Shown here piece by piece: positions 13,725 through 23,579 of a stretch of 64,000 bases of DNA. Source of the DNA: DATCHW01 sp963806045 (GTDB lineage: Bacteria > Bacteroidota > Ignavibacteria > Tepidaquicellales > Tepidaquicellaceae). The stretch spans positions 124,001 through 188,000 of the forward strand of contig CAWDWP010000015.1 of assembly GCA_963806045.1 (NCBI GenBank). Reading direction: 5' to 3'. The translations under genes were made by a program, and so were the position numbers. The notes beneath the pieces are model-generated. The model saw only the letters and a program-made list of their open reading frames with translations. It was not told where the DNA came from and did not search any database. Numbering within the stretch: the stretch's first letter is position 1; every line of letters starts with the position of its first letter.

Positions 13725-16022
13725 TCAAAAGATAGCATTGACACCTATGGTAGGAAGAATACCTATGCTTTCATTTGTTTCAACTATTCTTTTATATTTA
13801 TTCCATTTATAACTCGAAATATTTTTTTTGTTAAGTATATTTTGAATATCGACATAAGATACAAATGTCCATTTGCTAAAATTCCATCTTTTTTCAACCC
13901 GTAAATCGATACTAAAATAATCAGGATATCTTGCAGTATTATACTCTGATATGATTTGATTTCCGTTAAGGGAATTTATAGGTGTAAATGGTCTTCCTCC
14001 AAACCAGCGGAATTTAGCAGCTGTTTCCCATCCCCTGCCAAGTTTAATTCCACTATTCAGATTTACAAGGAACCTGTTATCGAAATCGCTTGTCCTTTCT
14101 ATTCCGTCTAACGCAGTATATTTTGCTTCAAAAACAGATATGCTAAGATTTGAATAAAAATTATCAGTAAAAGCCTTCTGTAAATATAATTCAACTCCTC
14201 TTGAAAATCCCGTTCCGAGAGACAAAAGAGGTTCGAGTCCGAAATTATCCTGTCTCTCAAAATCTCCTCCATTGTTTGCCAGTATGAAATAAGGTCTCAC
14301 GCTACTAACGGGATAACCTGAATATTTTTTATAATAAAATTCAATTGTAGCTTTGAAATCACTTCTTATAAGATAATCCAGACCGGCAATATAGTGGTCA
14401 GCCCTTATATCATTTAATTTTTTATTTTCAGGATTCGATACTAACCAGATATACGAGGGCGACTGATAGAAAATTCCGTAACTTAAATTCAGATTAAGAT
14501 TATGAAATAATGGAATTGAAAGAGCAGTTCGCGGTGAGAAATAATTTTTATTATTAATATAATCAAAATAATCATACCGAATTCCAATACTTAAAGATGC
14601 ATCGTGAAATAATTTCTGAGTCAGTTGAATATATGCGAACGATTTAAAAGCATTGTTCTGCGAATCAAAGTTTATTCCCGGAATTACAAAATTTTGACCC
14701 GTATTGGGGTCAATAAAATTTAAAGTATCCGATTTTAATTTAATGTTATTTTTAAAATCAGCAAATTTTCCACCAAGCCCAAAAAGTAACTGAGTTTGTT
14801 TATATGGAAACCAATAAAATTCACTTTTAAGTTGTGTTTCTCCCTCAGTTGAAAGATTGCTGAAATTCTCAACCTGAGCCGTATCTTTTCCTGAAAAGTC
14901 GAATTTTGTATAATTCCTTGAAAGGTCAAAGAGTACAAATAATTTTTTTGATAGCACAGATTTCCATTCAAAGCCGTTAAAATATCCCCATTGATTATTT
15001 TTTAAAATACCCTGATTCTTTTCTATATTGTCCCTGGTATCATTATTAAATCTTACTTTATCATAATTGGCAAGCGCATTTATAGTGATTTTATTATTCA
15101 GGTTTATATCATAAACTGCTTTGAACTGAGCAGATGAATATTCGGGTACAAAGCTGAAACCGGCTGCATTAAAAATTATATCAAGATAACTTCTCCTTAC
15201 TGAAAAAAGCCAGGAACCTAATCCTTTGCTTCCAATAGGTCCTTCAAGAATTCCAGCCAATCCTATTCCGCTTAAATTCAAATCGGCCATAAACCTGTCC
15301 CTGTTACCTTCCCGTAAATTTATTTCGAGGACGGAAGAAAGTTTATCTCCATACCTTGCAGAAAATCCTCCGGTAAGGAAATTTGCTTCACGTACAAAAT
15401 TCAAGTTGATAATGCTAACAGGTCCTCCTGTTGAGCCCTGAGAGCCAAAGTGATTTATATTTCGGATAGGAGAATTATCAAGAAGGAAAAGATTTTCTGA
15501 GGGAGAGCCTCCACGAACTATTAAATCATTCCTCCCATCATTTACAAAAGATATTCCGGGTAATCCCTGAATCACCCTGCCTATATCTTCAAATCCGCCG
15601 GGAGTTCTTCTAATTTCTTCAAACTGAAGATTTTTAAAAGATGTAGTAACATCTACAGGTCTGATAAATCGTTCTCCTTCCACTACAATCTCATCAGTTG
15701 CGTTCAGAACAAGTGCAGCGGTTAGTATTACCGGCATTGCATCACTTACTATTACATTATCAATTATAAACGGAACATAACCAAGTGCTGAAAATTTTAC
15801 TGAATATGTTCCCGCAGAAATGTCATTAAAAATAAATTTTCCCGTTTCATTTGTACCGGTTTTTTTATTAATACCTGAAATTTCTACAACAGCATCCTGA
15901 ATAGGGCTTTTATTAAAATTATCAAATACAATTCCAGAGATTTCGCCTTTATCCTGAGAAAACAGACAATTATTTGCAATGATTATAATAATAATTACAA
16001 TCCACTTAAATACAGAATTCAT
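13725..16022 (-). CDS. TonB-dependent receptor with CarboxypepD_reg domain
   Basis: A 765-residue outer-membrane receptor. A signal peptide (about residues 1-23) is followed by a CarboxypepD_reg-like beta-sandwich (GEISGIVFDNFNKSPIQDA, residues about 26-105), a plug domain (FEDIGRVIQGLPGISF, then DLIVRGGSPSENLFLLDN, residues about 140-240) and a long C-terminal barrel. There is no SusD partner next to it, so it is not a classical SusCD glycan locus. Substrate unknown; the neighbours (metH, an outer-membrane barrel) give no firm clue, although a cobalamin link to metH could be considered speculatively. Confidence 0.85.
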   Translation of the reverse strand: MNSVFKWIVIIIIIIANNCLFSQDKGEISGIVFDNFNKSPIQDAVVEISGINKKTGTNETGKFIFNDISAGTYSVKFSALGYVPFIIDNVIVSDAMPVILTAALVLNATDEIVVEGERFIRPVDVTTSFKNLQFEEIRRTPGGFEDIGRVIQGLPGISFVNDGRNDLIVRGGSPSENLFLLDNSPIRNINHFGSQGSTGGPVSIINLNFVREANFLTGGFSARYGDKLSSVLEINLREGNRDRFMADLNLSGIGLAGILEGPIGSKGLGSWLFSVRRSYLDIIFNAAGFSFVPEYSSAQFKAVYDINLNNKITINALANYDKVRFNNDTRDNIEKNQGILKNNQWGYFNGFEWKSVLSKKLFVLFDLSRNYTKFDFSGKDTAQVENFSNLSTEGETQLKSEFYWFPYKQTQLLFGLGGKFADFKNNIKLKSDTLNFIDPNTGQNFVIPGINFDSQNNAFKSFAYIQLTQKLFHDASLSIGIRYDYFDYINNKNYFSPRTALSIPLFHNLNLNLSYGIFYQSPSYIWLVSNPENKKLNDIRADHYIAGLDYLIRSDFKATIEFYYKKYSGYPVSSVRPYFILANNGGDFERQDNFGLEPLLSLGTGFSRGVELYLQKAFTDNFYSNLSISVFEAKYTALDGIERTSDFDNRFLVNLNSGIKLGRGWETAAKFRWFGGRPFTPINSLNGNQIISEYNTARYPDYFSIDLRVEKRWNFSKWTFVSYVDIQNILNKKNISSYKWNKYKRIVETNESIGILPTIGVNAIF

Positions 16023-16143
16023 TTTTAATATTAATTAAATGATTTACTCTAATACACTATTGAAAATCAGAATTAAATTAAAATAGTTCCTGAAAATGAA
16101 ATAAACTTATGTATGATAAAATTATTTAAAAAGACAGGTAAAC

Positions 16144-17961
16144 TTATACCACTTCAAATTTTCTTTCATCATATATCAATTCCCTGCAAAGTTCACGTCC
16201 CTTTTCATCAATTTTATAAAGCGGCATTATTTTACTCGCATGGACAATAGCCATATCAAGACCTGCTTCGCAGGCATAATGCAGGAATACTGAATTTAAA
16301 ACATAACGGATACTTGTTTTTAATCCAAAAGATGAGTTGCTTACACCTAATATAGTTTTTGAATCAGGCATAAGCTTTTTAATTTCAGTTATAGCATTGA
16401 TTGTATTCATACCGCTTTGGCGTAAATCCTCCTGCCCTGAACCCAAAGGAAAAGTGAGTGTGTCAAAAATTAAATCTTCCTCCTTTAGACCGTGCTTTTC
16501 AACCGCATAGTCCCTGATTCGTTTTGCGATTGCAACCTTTTTTTCAAGTGAATAAGCCTGTCCCTCTTCATCGATAGAGAGACATATAACAGCTGCACCA
16601 AATTTTTTTGCAAGAGAAAATATTTTATCTGCTTTTGCAGTTCCATCTTCAAAATTAACAGAATTAATAATTGCTCTGCCGGCATACATTTTAAGTGCTT
16701 TTTCAATAACGATAACTTCAGTTGAATCAATCATCAGCGGAATCGATACTGTTGTATTGAATCTTTTCATAACTTCTTCCATATCTTTCACTTCATTCCT
16801 TCCGACAAAGGCTACACATACATCAAGTATGTGCGCACCTTCTTTAATCTGTTCCTTAGCCATATTCACCATTGCATCATAATCTTCTTTTTCCAAAAGC
16901 TGTTTGAATTTTTTTGAACCATTTGCGTTACACCTTTCTCCAACGAGCAAAGGCGGAGGATTAAGATGCATCGGAACCGAAGAATATATCGAAGATACTG
17001 ATGGGGTGAATTCCCATTCCCGGGCTTTCGGTTTAAAATGTTCAGCAATGTTAGTAAGTGTTTTGATGTGTTCAGCATTCGTACCGCAACAGCCGCCTAT
17101 TATATTCACTCCAAGATCACCGACAAAATGTTTCATCCATTTTTCAAGTTCTCCGGGAGTTAAGTGGTAACAAGCCTTCCCTCCAATGTTTTCGGGTATT
17201 CCGGCATTTGGCATGCAAAAAACATATTTAGGAGAATTGTTACATAAATATCTGATATTTTCTTCCATTTCCTTTGGTCCGGTTGCACAGTTCATACCGA
17301 TTACATCAATAATATCAAATGGTTCGAGTGTTGTAAGTGCAGCAGACATTTCAGTTCCCATCAACATTGTACCCATTGATTCAACTGTTACGGAAACAAT
17401 AACAGGCAGTTTATTTTTTTTCTCTTCAAAAAGTTCCATCGCTGCAACAAGTGCACATTTTGCCTGAAGAATATCCTGACAGGTCTCTATGCAGAATATA
17501 TCTGCACCGCCATCATAAAGTCCTTTCATCTGTCTGTAAAAACTTTCTTTCATTTCATCAAAATCTATGTGAAGCAGTGAAGGAAGTTTTGTGGTTGGAC
17601 CAACGGAGCCTGCTACGAAGCGTGGTTTTTCTTCGGTAGAAAATTCATTAGCGCATTCTTTTGCGAGTTCGGCGGCTTTTTTAGACAGTTCATAATCAAG
17701 ATGAGCAATATTATATTCCTTCAATACAATAGATGAAGAGCCGAAGGAATTAGTTTCAATTACATCAGCACCTGCTTCGAGAAATGAACGGTGAAGTTTT
17801 TTTACTACTTCGGGTTTGGAGATGCACAGATACTCATTGCATCCTTCAAGATCTTTTCCGCCAAAATCATCAGCGGTTAAATTATAATTCTGCAAATTAG
17901 AGCCTGTAGCCCCGTCAAAGACTAATATTTTATATTTTAATAACTCTAAAAAACTTTTCAT
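16144..17961 (-). CDS. metH: Methionine synthase core lacking the B12-binding domain
   Basis: A 605-residue protein covering the first half of cobalamin-dependent methionine synthase. The N-terminal homocysteine-binding barrel (residues about 1-310) has DGATGSNLQ and the zinc cysteines GMNCATG and GGCCGTN. The pterin-binding domain follows (residues about 330-600: VGERCNANGSKKF, HILDVCVAFVGRNE, MIDSTE). The protein stops just after this domain, whereas the usual MetH is about 1200 residues with cobalamin-binding and reactivation domains. Sequence after the stop shows no leftover coding region in any frame, so this is a true end rather than a frame break near the stop. A separate B12 subunit may be encoded elsewhere. 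Confidence 0.85.
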   Translation of the reverse strand: MKSFLELLKYKILVFDGATGSNLQNYNLTADDFGGKDLEGCNEYLCISKPEVVKKLHRSFLEAGADVIETNSFGSSSIVLKEYNIAHLDYELSKKAAELAKECANEFSTEEKPRFVAGSVGPTTKLPSLLHIDFDEMKESFYRQMKGLYDGGADIFCIETCQDILQAKCALVAAMELFEEKKNKLPVIVSVTVESMGTMLMGTEMSAALTTLEPFDIIDVIGMNCATGPKEMEENIRYLCNNSPKYVFCMPNAGIPENIGGKACYHLTPGELEKWMKHFVGDLGVNIIGGCCGTNAEHIKTLTNIAEHFKPKAREWEFTPSVSSIYSSVPMHLNPPPLLVGERCNANGSKKFKQLLEKEDYDAMVNMAKEQIKEGAHILDVCVAFVGRNEVKDMEEVMKRFNTTVSIPLMIDSTEVIVIEKALKMYAGRAIINSVNFEDGTAKADKIFSLAKKFGAAVICLSIDEEGQAYSLEKKVAIAKRIRDYAVEKHGLKEEDLIFDTLTFPLGSGQEDLRQSGMNTINAITEIKKLMPDSKTILGVSNSSFGLKTSIRYVLNSVFLHYACEAGLDMAIVHASKIMPLYKIDEKGRELCRELIYDERKFEVV

Positions 17962-18041
17962 ATCATTTCAAATTTGATATAAGATATTTTATAAATAATA
18001 TCTTTTCAATACAATTGAGATAAATTCAGACCCCCTCCTAC

Positions 18042-18064
18042 CTCCCCCTTGAAAAAAGGGGGAG
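18042..18064. repeat. GC-rich hairpin (CTCCCCCTT / AAGGGGGAG)
   Basis: A strong short inverted repeat with arms CCCCCTT and AAGGGGG, preceded by a run of C (CCCCCTCCTAC). It lies between aat and metH and is far richer in GC than its surroundings. It could act as a terminator on the minus strand after aat, but the downstream T run is weak, so it looks more like a dispersed palindromic element of the type found between genes in many bacteria. Confidence 0.5.
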
Positions 18065-18071
18065 AGAAAAT

Positions 18072-18695
18072 TCATAATTTAAATTCTCTCTTGACTCTCA
18101 TTGCTTTTTTAAGAATTGTCAGATATTCACTCTTTTCAATTTCTATTGCGCCGAAGGATTTGAAGACCGGGGTTGTCATTTGTATATCGAATAGAATAAA
18201 TTTATTCTTTTTCAGGATTTCATAAAGTTTGACTACACAGACTTTTGATGAATTTGGATAGAGATGAAACATTGATTCGCCAAAGAATGCCCCATTTAAT
18301 GCTATTCCATATAACCCGCCTGCCAGTTTATTGTCCAGATACGCTTCCACACTATGGGCATAACCTTTTTGATGCAATTCCGTGTATAACCTTATTATCT
18401 CTTCATTTATCCAGGTTGAAAATCGAAATGAACAAAGACGAATAACCGCTTCAAATGAATTATCAATTCTTATTTCAAATAAGTTTTTCTTTAAGATTTG
18501 ATTTAAGGAACGGGAAATTTTTAATGCGGATGACTTATCATCAAGCGGAATAACCGTTCTCGGGTCGGCAGTATACCAGAGAATATCCCGTTCAAAATTT
18601 CCCATAGGAAAGATATTTTTTTGATAAGCATTTAATACATCCTCAGGCGTAATTTTTCCGGTTTTATAATTTACCTCATAAAAATTATCCGACAT
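18072..18695 (-). CDS. aat: Leucyl/phenylalanyl-tRNA-protein transferase
   Basis: Cytoplasmic enzyme of the N-end rule that adds leucine or phenylalanine to protein N termini for ClpS/ClpAP degradation. The 207 residues show the family pattern in order: AYQKNIFPMG near residue 23, STWINEEII, LHQKGYAHSVEAYLDNKLAGG near residue 108, GESMFH and FILFDIQMTT. Length is within the usual 200-240 range. It follows ftsZ on the same strand, separated by a hairpin, so it may be read through from the division cluster or have its own promoter. Confidence 0.88.
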   Translation of the reverse strand: MSDNFYEVNYKTGKITPEDVLNAYQKNIFPMGNFERDILWYTADPRTVIPLDDKSSALKISRSLNQILKKNLFEIRIDNSFEAVIRLCSFRFSTWINEEIIRLYTELHQKGYAHSVEAYLDNKLAGGLYGIALNGAFFGESMFHLYPNSSKVCVVKLYEILKKNKFILFDIQMTTPVFKSFGAIEIEKSEYLTILKKAMRVKREFKL

Positions 18696-18726
18696 GATTT
18701 TACATTATTATTTACTAATAAAATAA

Positions 18727-18765
18727 ACACCCCGCAATCCCCGATTCAGGAATATCACGGGGTGT
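18727..18765 (-). terminator. Hairpin after ftsZ
   Basis: Arms ACACCCCG (18727-18734) and CGGGGTGT (18758-18765) enclose a second, weaker pairing (ATTCC with GGGAT), followed on the minus strand by TTATTTTATT. It sits between the ftsZ stop and aat and probably ends the division-cluster transcript, at least in part. The T tract is interrupted, so termination may be leaky. Confidence 0.6.
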
Positions 18766-18803
18766 AAATGTAATGACATCGATTAAACACTTTTTAATCT
18801 TTA

Positions 18804-20051
18804 CTAATCTGCCTGACGTCTCAGGAATGCAGGTGTACTGTATTCCTCATCCACTTCAAAGTCTTCCAGACCGATTGTAGAATTTTTACTGGCTGTTTTA
18901 GTTTTAGGAATTTCATTCATATCGTCATCCATTAACAAAGCTTTTGCTCCAAGTCTCCTTTTCCATGCCGGCTCATCATATTCGGAAAGTTCTTTATCTG
19001 TTGGAATTTTATCAATTTTCCCGGAAACATTGTTGTAATTCGTTTCAAATGAATTTGCAGTCATCTCGGTTATATTTGCTGCTTTCTCAGCATTGCCGCT
19101 GAATCCGGTAGCAATTACCGTAACCATTATTTCATCTTTCAGTGATTCATCATCCAGAATACCGAAGATATAATTTGCTTTTTCGTTTGTTCTATCCTGA
19201 ATCATCTGATTAATCAAATCGATTTCGGACATTGTTATTTCGCCATTGCTGCAAATATTGACCAGAACTGACTTTGAGCCGGAGATATCAATTTCATCCA
19301 GTAATGGATTTTCGAGAGCGAGCATAGTTGCTTTTTCAGCTCTTCCATCTCCGGATGCGATACCAGTTCCAATCATAGCGTCACCCATATTCTGCATTAC
19401 TGTTCGTACATCTGCAAAATCAACGTTAATTTCACCGGGTTTTGTAATGATTTGAGAAATACCTCTCGTAGCATTATAAAGTACACGGTCCGCAATTTCA
19501 AATGCAGCTTTCTTAGTAGTGTCTTTACTAATCAATTCCAGGATTTTCTGATTAGGAATGACAATCAGACTATCAACTTCATCTTTTAATCTTAATAGTC
19601 CCTGTTCAGCAAGTTTCATTCTCTGAAGTCCTTCAAAAGCAAATGGTTTTGTAACCACAGAGACAACGAGTGCATTAAGTGTTTTCGCGATGTGGGCTAT
19701 CTCCGGAGCCGCACCAGTTCCGGTTCCGCCCCCAAAGCCTGCAGTAATAAATATCATATCACTGCCGTCAAGAGCCCGTGTGATGTCTTCTCTGTTTTCC
19801 TCAACTGCTTTTAAACCGATATCATCCCTCATTCCTGCTCCCAGACCTTTAGTCAAATTTTTTCCTATCTGAATCTTGACATGAGCCAGGCTTTTTTCCA
19901 GAGCCTGAGAATCGGTGTTTATGGCGATAAATTCCACGCCTTCGATGCCTTTTTCAACCATAGTATTGAGAGCGTTTCCACCGCCGCCGCCAATACCCAC
20001 AACTCTGATCTTAGCACCGTCCAAGTTGTTTAATAATAATCTAATTGGCAT
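18804..20051 (-). CDS. ftsZ: Cell division protein FtsZ
   Basis: Tubulin-like GTPase that forms the Z ring at mid-cell. The 415 residues contain VVGIGGGGGNALN near residue 17, the tubulin signature GGGTGTGAAP near residue 107, and NVDFADVRTVM near residue 208. A variable linker is followed by the C-terminal peptide STPAFLRRQAD, which binds FtsA. The last gene of the dcw cluster, about 53 bases after ftsA. Length and all motifs are normal. Confidence 0.98.
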   Translation of the reverse strand: MPIRLLLNNLDGAKIRVVGIGGGGGNALNTMVEKGIEGVEFIAINTDSQALEKSLAHVKIQIGKNLTKGLGAGMRDDIGLKAVEENREDITRALDGSDMIFITAGFGGGTGTGAAPEIAHIAKTLNALVVSVVTKPFAFEGLQRMKLAEQGLLRLKDEVDSLIVIPNQKILELISKDTTKKAAFEIADRVLYNATRGISQIITKPGEINVDFADVRTVMQNMGDAMIGTGIASGDGRAEKATMLALENPLLDEIDISGSKSVLVNICSNGEITMSEIDLINQMIQDRTNEKANYIFGILDDESLKDEIMVTVIATGFSGNAEKAANITEMTANSFETNYNNVSGKIDKIPTDKELSEYDEPAWKRRLGAKALLMDDDMNEIPKTKTASKNSTIGLEDFEVDEEYSTPAFLRRQAD

Positions 20052-20104
20052 TTTGTAACCCTTTCTTTAATTAATTTAAATATTGAATATTATTTTAAAA
20101 AAAA

Positions 20105-21400
20105 TCATAAATTGTCAAACCAAGCTTTAATTTTTGATAAAATCTTTTTTGGACTCATCGGAGTTCTTGCTCTCCCTTTTTCAGTTTGATGAATATAATC
20201 AGGTTCATTCATAACTTTCAGTTTGTGAAGTATGAGTCCGACTCCGGTTGCAAAAATCGGGCTTTCAACTTCTTTAATCAGTCCGCCTGATAAGCCTGTC
20301 GGGATTCCAAGATTCACTTCCATATTAAGTATTTCTTCAGCAAGTTCCTTCGTGCCTTTTACGAGTGAGCCGCCTCCTGTAATTACCACGCCGGCGTGAA
20401 GCTGGTCATATATCTGAGAATTTTTAATTTCGATTGCTGCAAGTTCAAAAATATCCTGCATCCTAGCCTGGATTATTCTCGCAAGAATACTCTTCCGGGT
20501 TTTCTTGGGAATATTTCTGCTTATAGATTCGACCAGTATTTCATCATCATTAAGAATTTCATTTAAGGAAGCATATCCGAATTCTTTTTTTATTCTTTCC
20601 GCTTCTTTCTCAGAAATTCCGAGTGCTTCAACAATATCATTTGTTACCAGATTTCCGGCTATACCTATACCTGCAGTATATTTTAATACTCCTTTCTTAA
20701 ATACGGCAATATCGCTTGTCCCTCCGCCAATATCAATCATTACGACTCCTACTTTCTTTTCTGTCTCATTCAATACTGAGTAAGAGGAAGCAATAGGTTC
20801 AAGTACTATATCATCAAGTTCAACGCCGCAGCTTTCGACGCACTTCGATAAATCATCTATTGAAGAGACAAGCCCGGTAATAATATTTACTTTCGCCTCA
20901 AGCTTAACACCAAATACTCCTATTGGAGTCTGGAATATTCCATCCTTGCCATCTATTATATATTCCTGCGGAACAACATCAATTATTTTAGTATCGCTTG
21001 GTAATTTCAACAGTTTTGCCTGTTCAAATAACCGGTCTATATCTTCCTGTTCAATAATTCTGTCAGAATTGTTTATTCCAACAATACTGCTTGTTTGTAT
21101 GCACCTGATATGATGACCTGCGATACCAACAACTACCGAATCAATATCCACTCCTGAATTTAATTCCGCATCAGCCAGGGCTGCTTTAATTGATTCTATG
21201 GTCTTTGATGGATTCACAACGATTCCGCGGTGTAAGCCTTCTGAAGGCGCCATTCCAAGCCCTATGATATCAACATTATTTTCATCTTTAGGTCTTGCTA
21301 CAATAGCACATATTTTAGTAGTACCGACATCCAGGCCAACTATGATTTCTTTTTCCTGAATTTTCTTCTTTTTTCGCTTTGGACTCATATTTGAACTCAT
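20105..21400 (-). CDS. ftsA: Cell division protein FtsA
   Basis: Actin-like ATPase that ties FtsZ filaments to the membrane. The 431 residues have GLDVGTTKICAIVA near residue 23, the SHS2/1C subdomain and the phosphate-2 motif MIDIGGGTSDIAVF near residue 220. The C-terminal SPKKILSKIKAWFDNL is the expected amphipathic membrane-targeting helix. A short basic stretch (SPKRKKKKIQEKE) precedes the fold and makes the N terminus slightly longer than usual. It lies between ftsQ and ftsZ. Confidence 0.97.
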   Translation of the reverse strand: MSSNMSPKRKKKKIQEKEIIVGLDVGTTKICAIVARPKDENNVDIIGLGMAPSEGLHRGIVVNPSKTIESIKAALADAELNSGVDIDSVVVGIAGHHIRCIQTSSIVGINNSDRIIEQEDIDRLFEQAKLLKLPSDTKIIDVVPQEYIIDGKDGIFQTPIGVFGVKLEAKVNIITGLVSSIDDLSKCVESCGVELDDIVLEPIASSYSVLNETEKKVGVVMIDIGGGTSDIAVFKKGVLKYTAGIGIAGNLVTNDIVEALGISEKEAERIKKEFGYASLNEILNDDEILVESISRNIPKKTRKSILARIIQARMQDIFELAAIEIKNSQIYDQLHAGVVITGGGSLVKGTKELAEEILNMEVNLGIPTGLSGGLIKEVESPIFATGVGLILHKLKVMNEPDYIHQTEKGRARTPMSPKKILSKIKAWFDNL

Positions 21401-21417
21401 AATAATTAAATAATTTT

Positions 21418-22188
21418 TTAATTAAATTTTATAACTGCCTGCCCGTTAAATCTAAGATCAACATAGCTAATGTCTTCTTTAACGTTAGTCTGAATATGGA
21501 AGGCATTAAACTTAACAAGAGTATTCATCAATTCTCTTTGGTAATTTTTATCATTGATGTTTTTATCGGAATATCTTGGGAAATAAAACTGCACAGATTT
21601 TTCGTTTGAATAAACTATAATTTTTGAACTATCTGCGATATTTATTTCTGATATCATATTGTACAGCGTTTTACTTTTCTGATAAGCATTTAAAATTATA
21701 AAAAGTGCTGTTTTAAGATTATTTACATTTTTCATAGAATCCGGTGCTGGAATTCCACCTGTACTATATCCCGTAATTACCGGCAAATCATAGATTTTTT
21801 GATAGTTCTTAAAGGAAAATAATTCAAGTTCTTCATCAATTAGTTTTAATTCATTATCAGAATTTAGCAAGGCAACAGGTCTTTTTTCAATAATTTCAAT
21901 TTTAAGTTCTGACGGAGGAACTTTACTTACGAAAACTTTTTTAATTTCTGGATTTTTGGAAACCCTGTCCTGAATTATTTTCAAATTAAGATCTTCTATA
22001 TTCACCACGCTATCCTCGTTCAACTTTGCAAAATTAAGAATTTCCTGTTTCGTCAAAGTATAATTACCTGAAATTGTAATTTTATCAAGCTCTACTATAT
22101 TGCGCCATTTATTCGCGAATATTGCGACAACAATTAATATCGCAACAACAATTAGTAAAAGTATCGAATATTTTTTCTTATTACTCAC
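21418..22188 (-). CDS. ftsQ: Cell division protein FtsQ/DivIB
   Basis: A 256-residue bitopic membrane protein: one N-terminal membrane helix (residues about 8-25), a POTRA domain (ITISGNYTLTKQEILNFAKL, residues about 37-110) ending at EIIEKRPVALLN, and an FtsQ beta domain. It is part of the FtsQLB complex that activates septal wall synthesis. It overlaps the end of murC by 4 bases, and ftsA follows, which fixes its identity even though the sequence itself is weakly conserved. Confidence 0.88.
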   Translation of the reverse strand: MSNKKKYSILLLIVVAILIVVAIFANKWRNIVELDKITISGNYTLTKQEILNFAKLNEDSVVNIEDLNLKIIQDRVSKNPEIKKVFVSKVPPSELKIEIIEKRPVALLNSDNELKLIDEELELFSFKNYQKIYDLPVITGYSTGGIPAPDSMKNVNNLKTALFIILNAYQKSKTLYNMISEINIADSSKIIVYSNEKSVQFYFPRYSDKNINDKNYQRELMNTLVKFNAFHIQTNVKEDISYVDLRFNGQAVIKFN

Positions 22189-23579
22189 TTTATCGAGCCA
22201 TTGTTTAATTGTTTTATAAAATCTTCACAAAGATTTGTTACATTACCCGCACCCTGGAATATAATCGTGTCACCATCTTTTTTAATTTCATTGAGCTTTG
22301 TTATAATATTTTTGAAATCATCGATATAAAAAACCTCGTTTCCTGTTTTTTTCTTCAACTCATTTAGTATTAGTTCTGAACTGACACCTTTTATTTCATT
22401 TTCCCTCGCCGGATAAAGCTTTGCAAGTATTACGACATCATTATTTTTCAAAGCATCAGAAAATTCATTGTAAAAGTCCCTGGTTCTCGTGTATAAGTGT
22501 GGCTGAAATATAGTAATGAGCCGGCCTTTTACGGAATTTTTAAGTGCTTCAAATGAAGATTTCACTTCGGTCGGATGATGAGCATAATCATCATATACCG
22601 CAATTTCTTTTGAGTACTTCAGTTGTAATCTTCGATTAACACCTGCAAAGCTTTCAAGACTAGTGGAAATGTTTTCCGGGGAAATGCCAAGTATATATCC
22701 TGCGATAAAAGAAGCTGAAGCATTTAGTACATTATGCTTACCTAATAAATTCAGTTTTATGTTTTGATTATTTAATTTGAATTCTGTATGGTCTTCTGTA
22801 ACTTTAATATTTGATATTTTATAATTATTAATTCTATCCAATCCGTAATATTTAATTTCTGAGGAGTCGTAATTTTGAAGCACTTCCCTTACATTATCAT
22901 CATCTCCATAAGCTATTATCCCGGACTCATCTTTTGCATTTCCACAGAATATTTTGAAAGTATTTTTAATATCATCAAGCCCCTCATAAATGTCAGTATG
23001 ATCACATTCGATATTTGTAATTACTATATTATCCGATTTAAGAGTCAGAAAACTTCTGTCGTATTCGTCTGCTTCAACTACCGCATATTTGCTTTCGCCA
23101 ATTCTCGAAGAACCGCCTTCCAGGAAATCAATATTCCCACCCACGAATACTGTAGGGTCAAGACCATTATCAATCAATATTTTCGCTATGATAGCTGTAG
23201 TAGTCGTTTTTCCATGAGTACCTGAAACTGAAATTAAATATTTTTCATTTACAATTTCTCCAAGCATTTCTGCTCTTCTTATCAGGGGAATGTTTTTATT
23301 TATTGCTTCTGCATATTCCTCATTATTACTTTTCACCGCTGATGAATAAACAACAAGCTGTGTGTTTTGAGATACATTTATTTTATTATGGGAATTATAT
23401 ATTATTGCTCCTAATTTTTGTAACCTTTTTGTAATAAAAGTTGGATTAATATCGCTTCCGGAAACACTGAATCCCTTTCTTAAAAGATATTCGGCTATTC
23501 CGCTCATCCCGATTCCGCCAATACCAATAAGATGGACACTTTTTATGTTATTCAATATTTTAGATTGACTTTTATTCAT
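22185..23579 (-). CDS. murC: UDP-N-acetylmuramate--L-alanine ligase
   Basis: Cytoplasmic Mur ligase adding L-alanine to UDP-MurNAc. The 464 residues show the UDP-binding start SVHLIGIGGIGMSGIAEYL, the ATP site VSGTHGKTTTTAII near residue 118, and the C-terminal Mur domain with VYDDYAHHPTEV near residue 331. The start overlaps the preceding gene by 4 bases and the end overlaps ftsQ by 4, so the three are translationally coupled. Confidence 0.97.
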   Translation of the reverse strand: MNKSQSKILNNIKSVHLIGIGGIGMSGIAEYLLRKGFSVSGSDINPTFITKRLQKLGAIIYNSHNKINVSQNTQLVVYSSAVKSNNEEYAEAINKNIPLIRRAEMLGEIVNEKYLISVSGTHGKTTTTAIIAKILIDNGLDPTVFVGGNIDFLEGGSSRIGESKYAVVEADEYDRSFLTLKSDNIVITNIECDHTDIYEGLDDIKNTFKIFCGNAKDESGIIAYGDDDNVREVLQNYDSSEIKYYGLDRINNYKISNIKVTEDHTEFKLNNQNIKLNLLGKHNVLNASASFIAGYILGISPENISTSLESFAGVNRRLQLKYSKEIAVYDDYAHHPTEVKSSFEALKNSVKGRLITIFQPHLYTRTRDFYNEFSDALKNNDVVILAKLYPARENEIKGVSSELILNELKKKTGNEVFYIDDFKNIITKLNEIKKDGDTIIFQGAGNVTNLCEDFIKQLNNGSIK

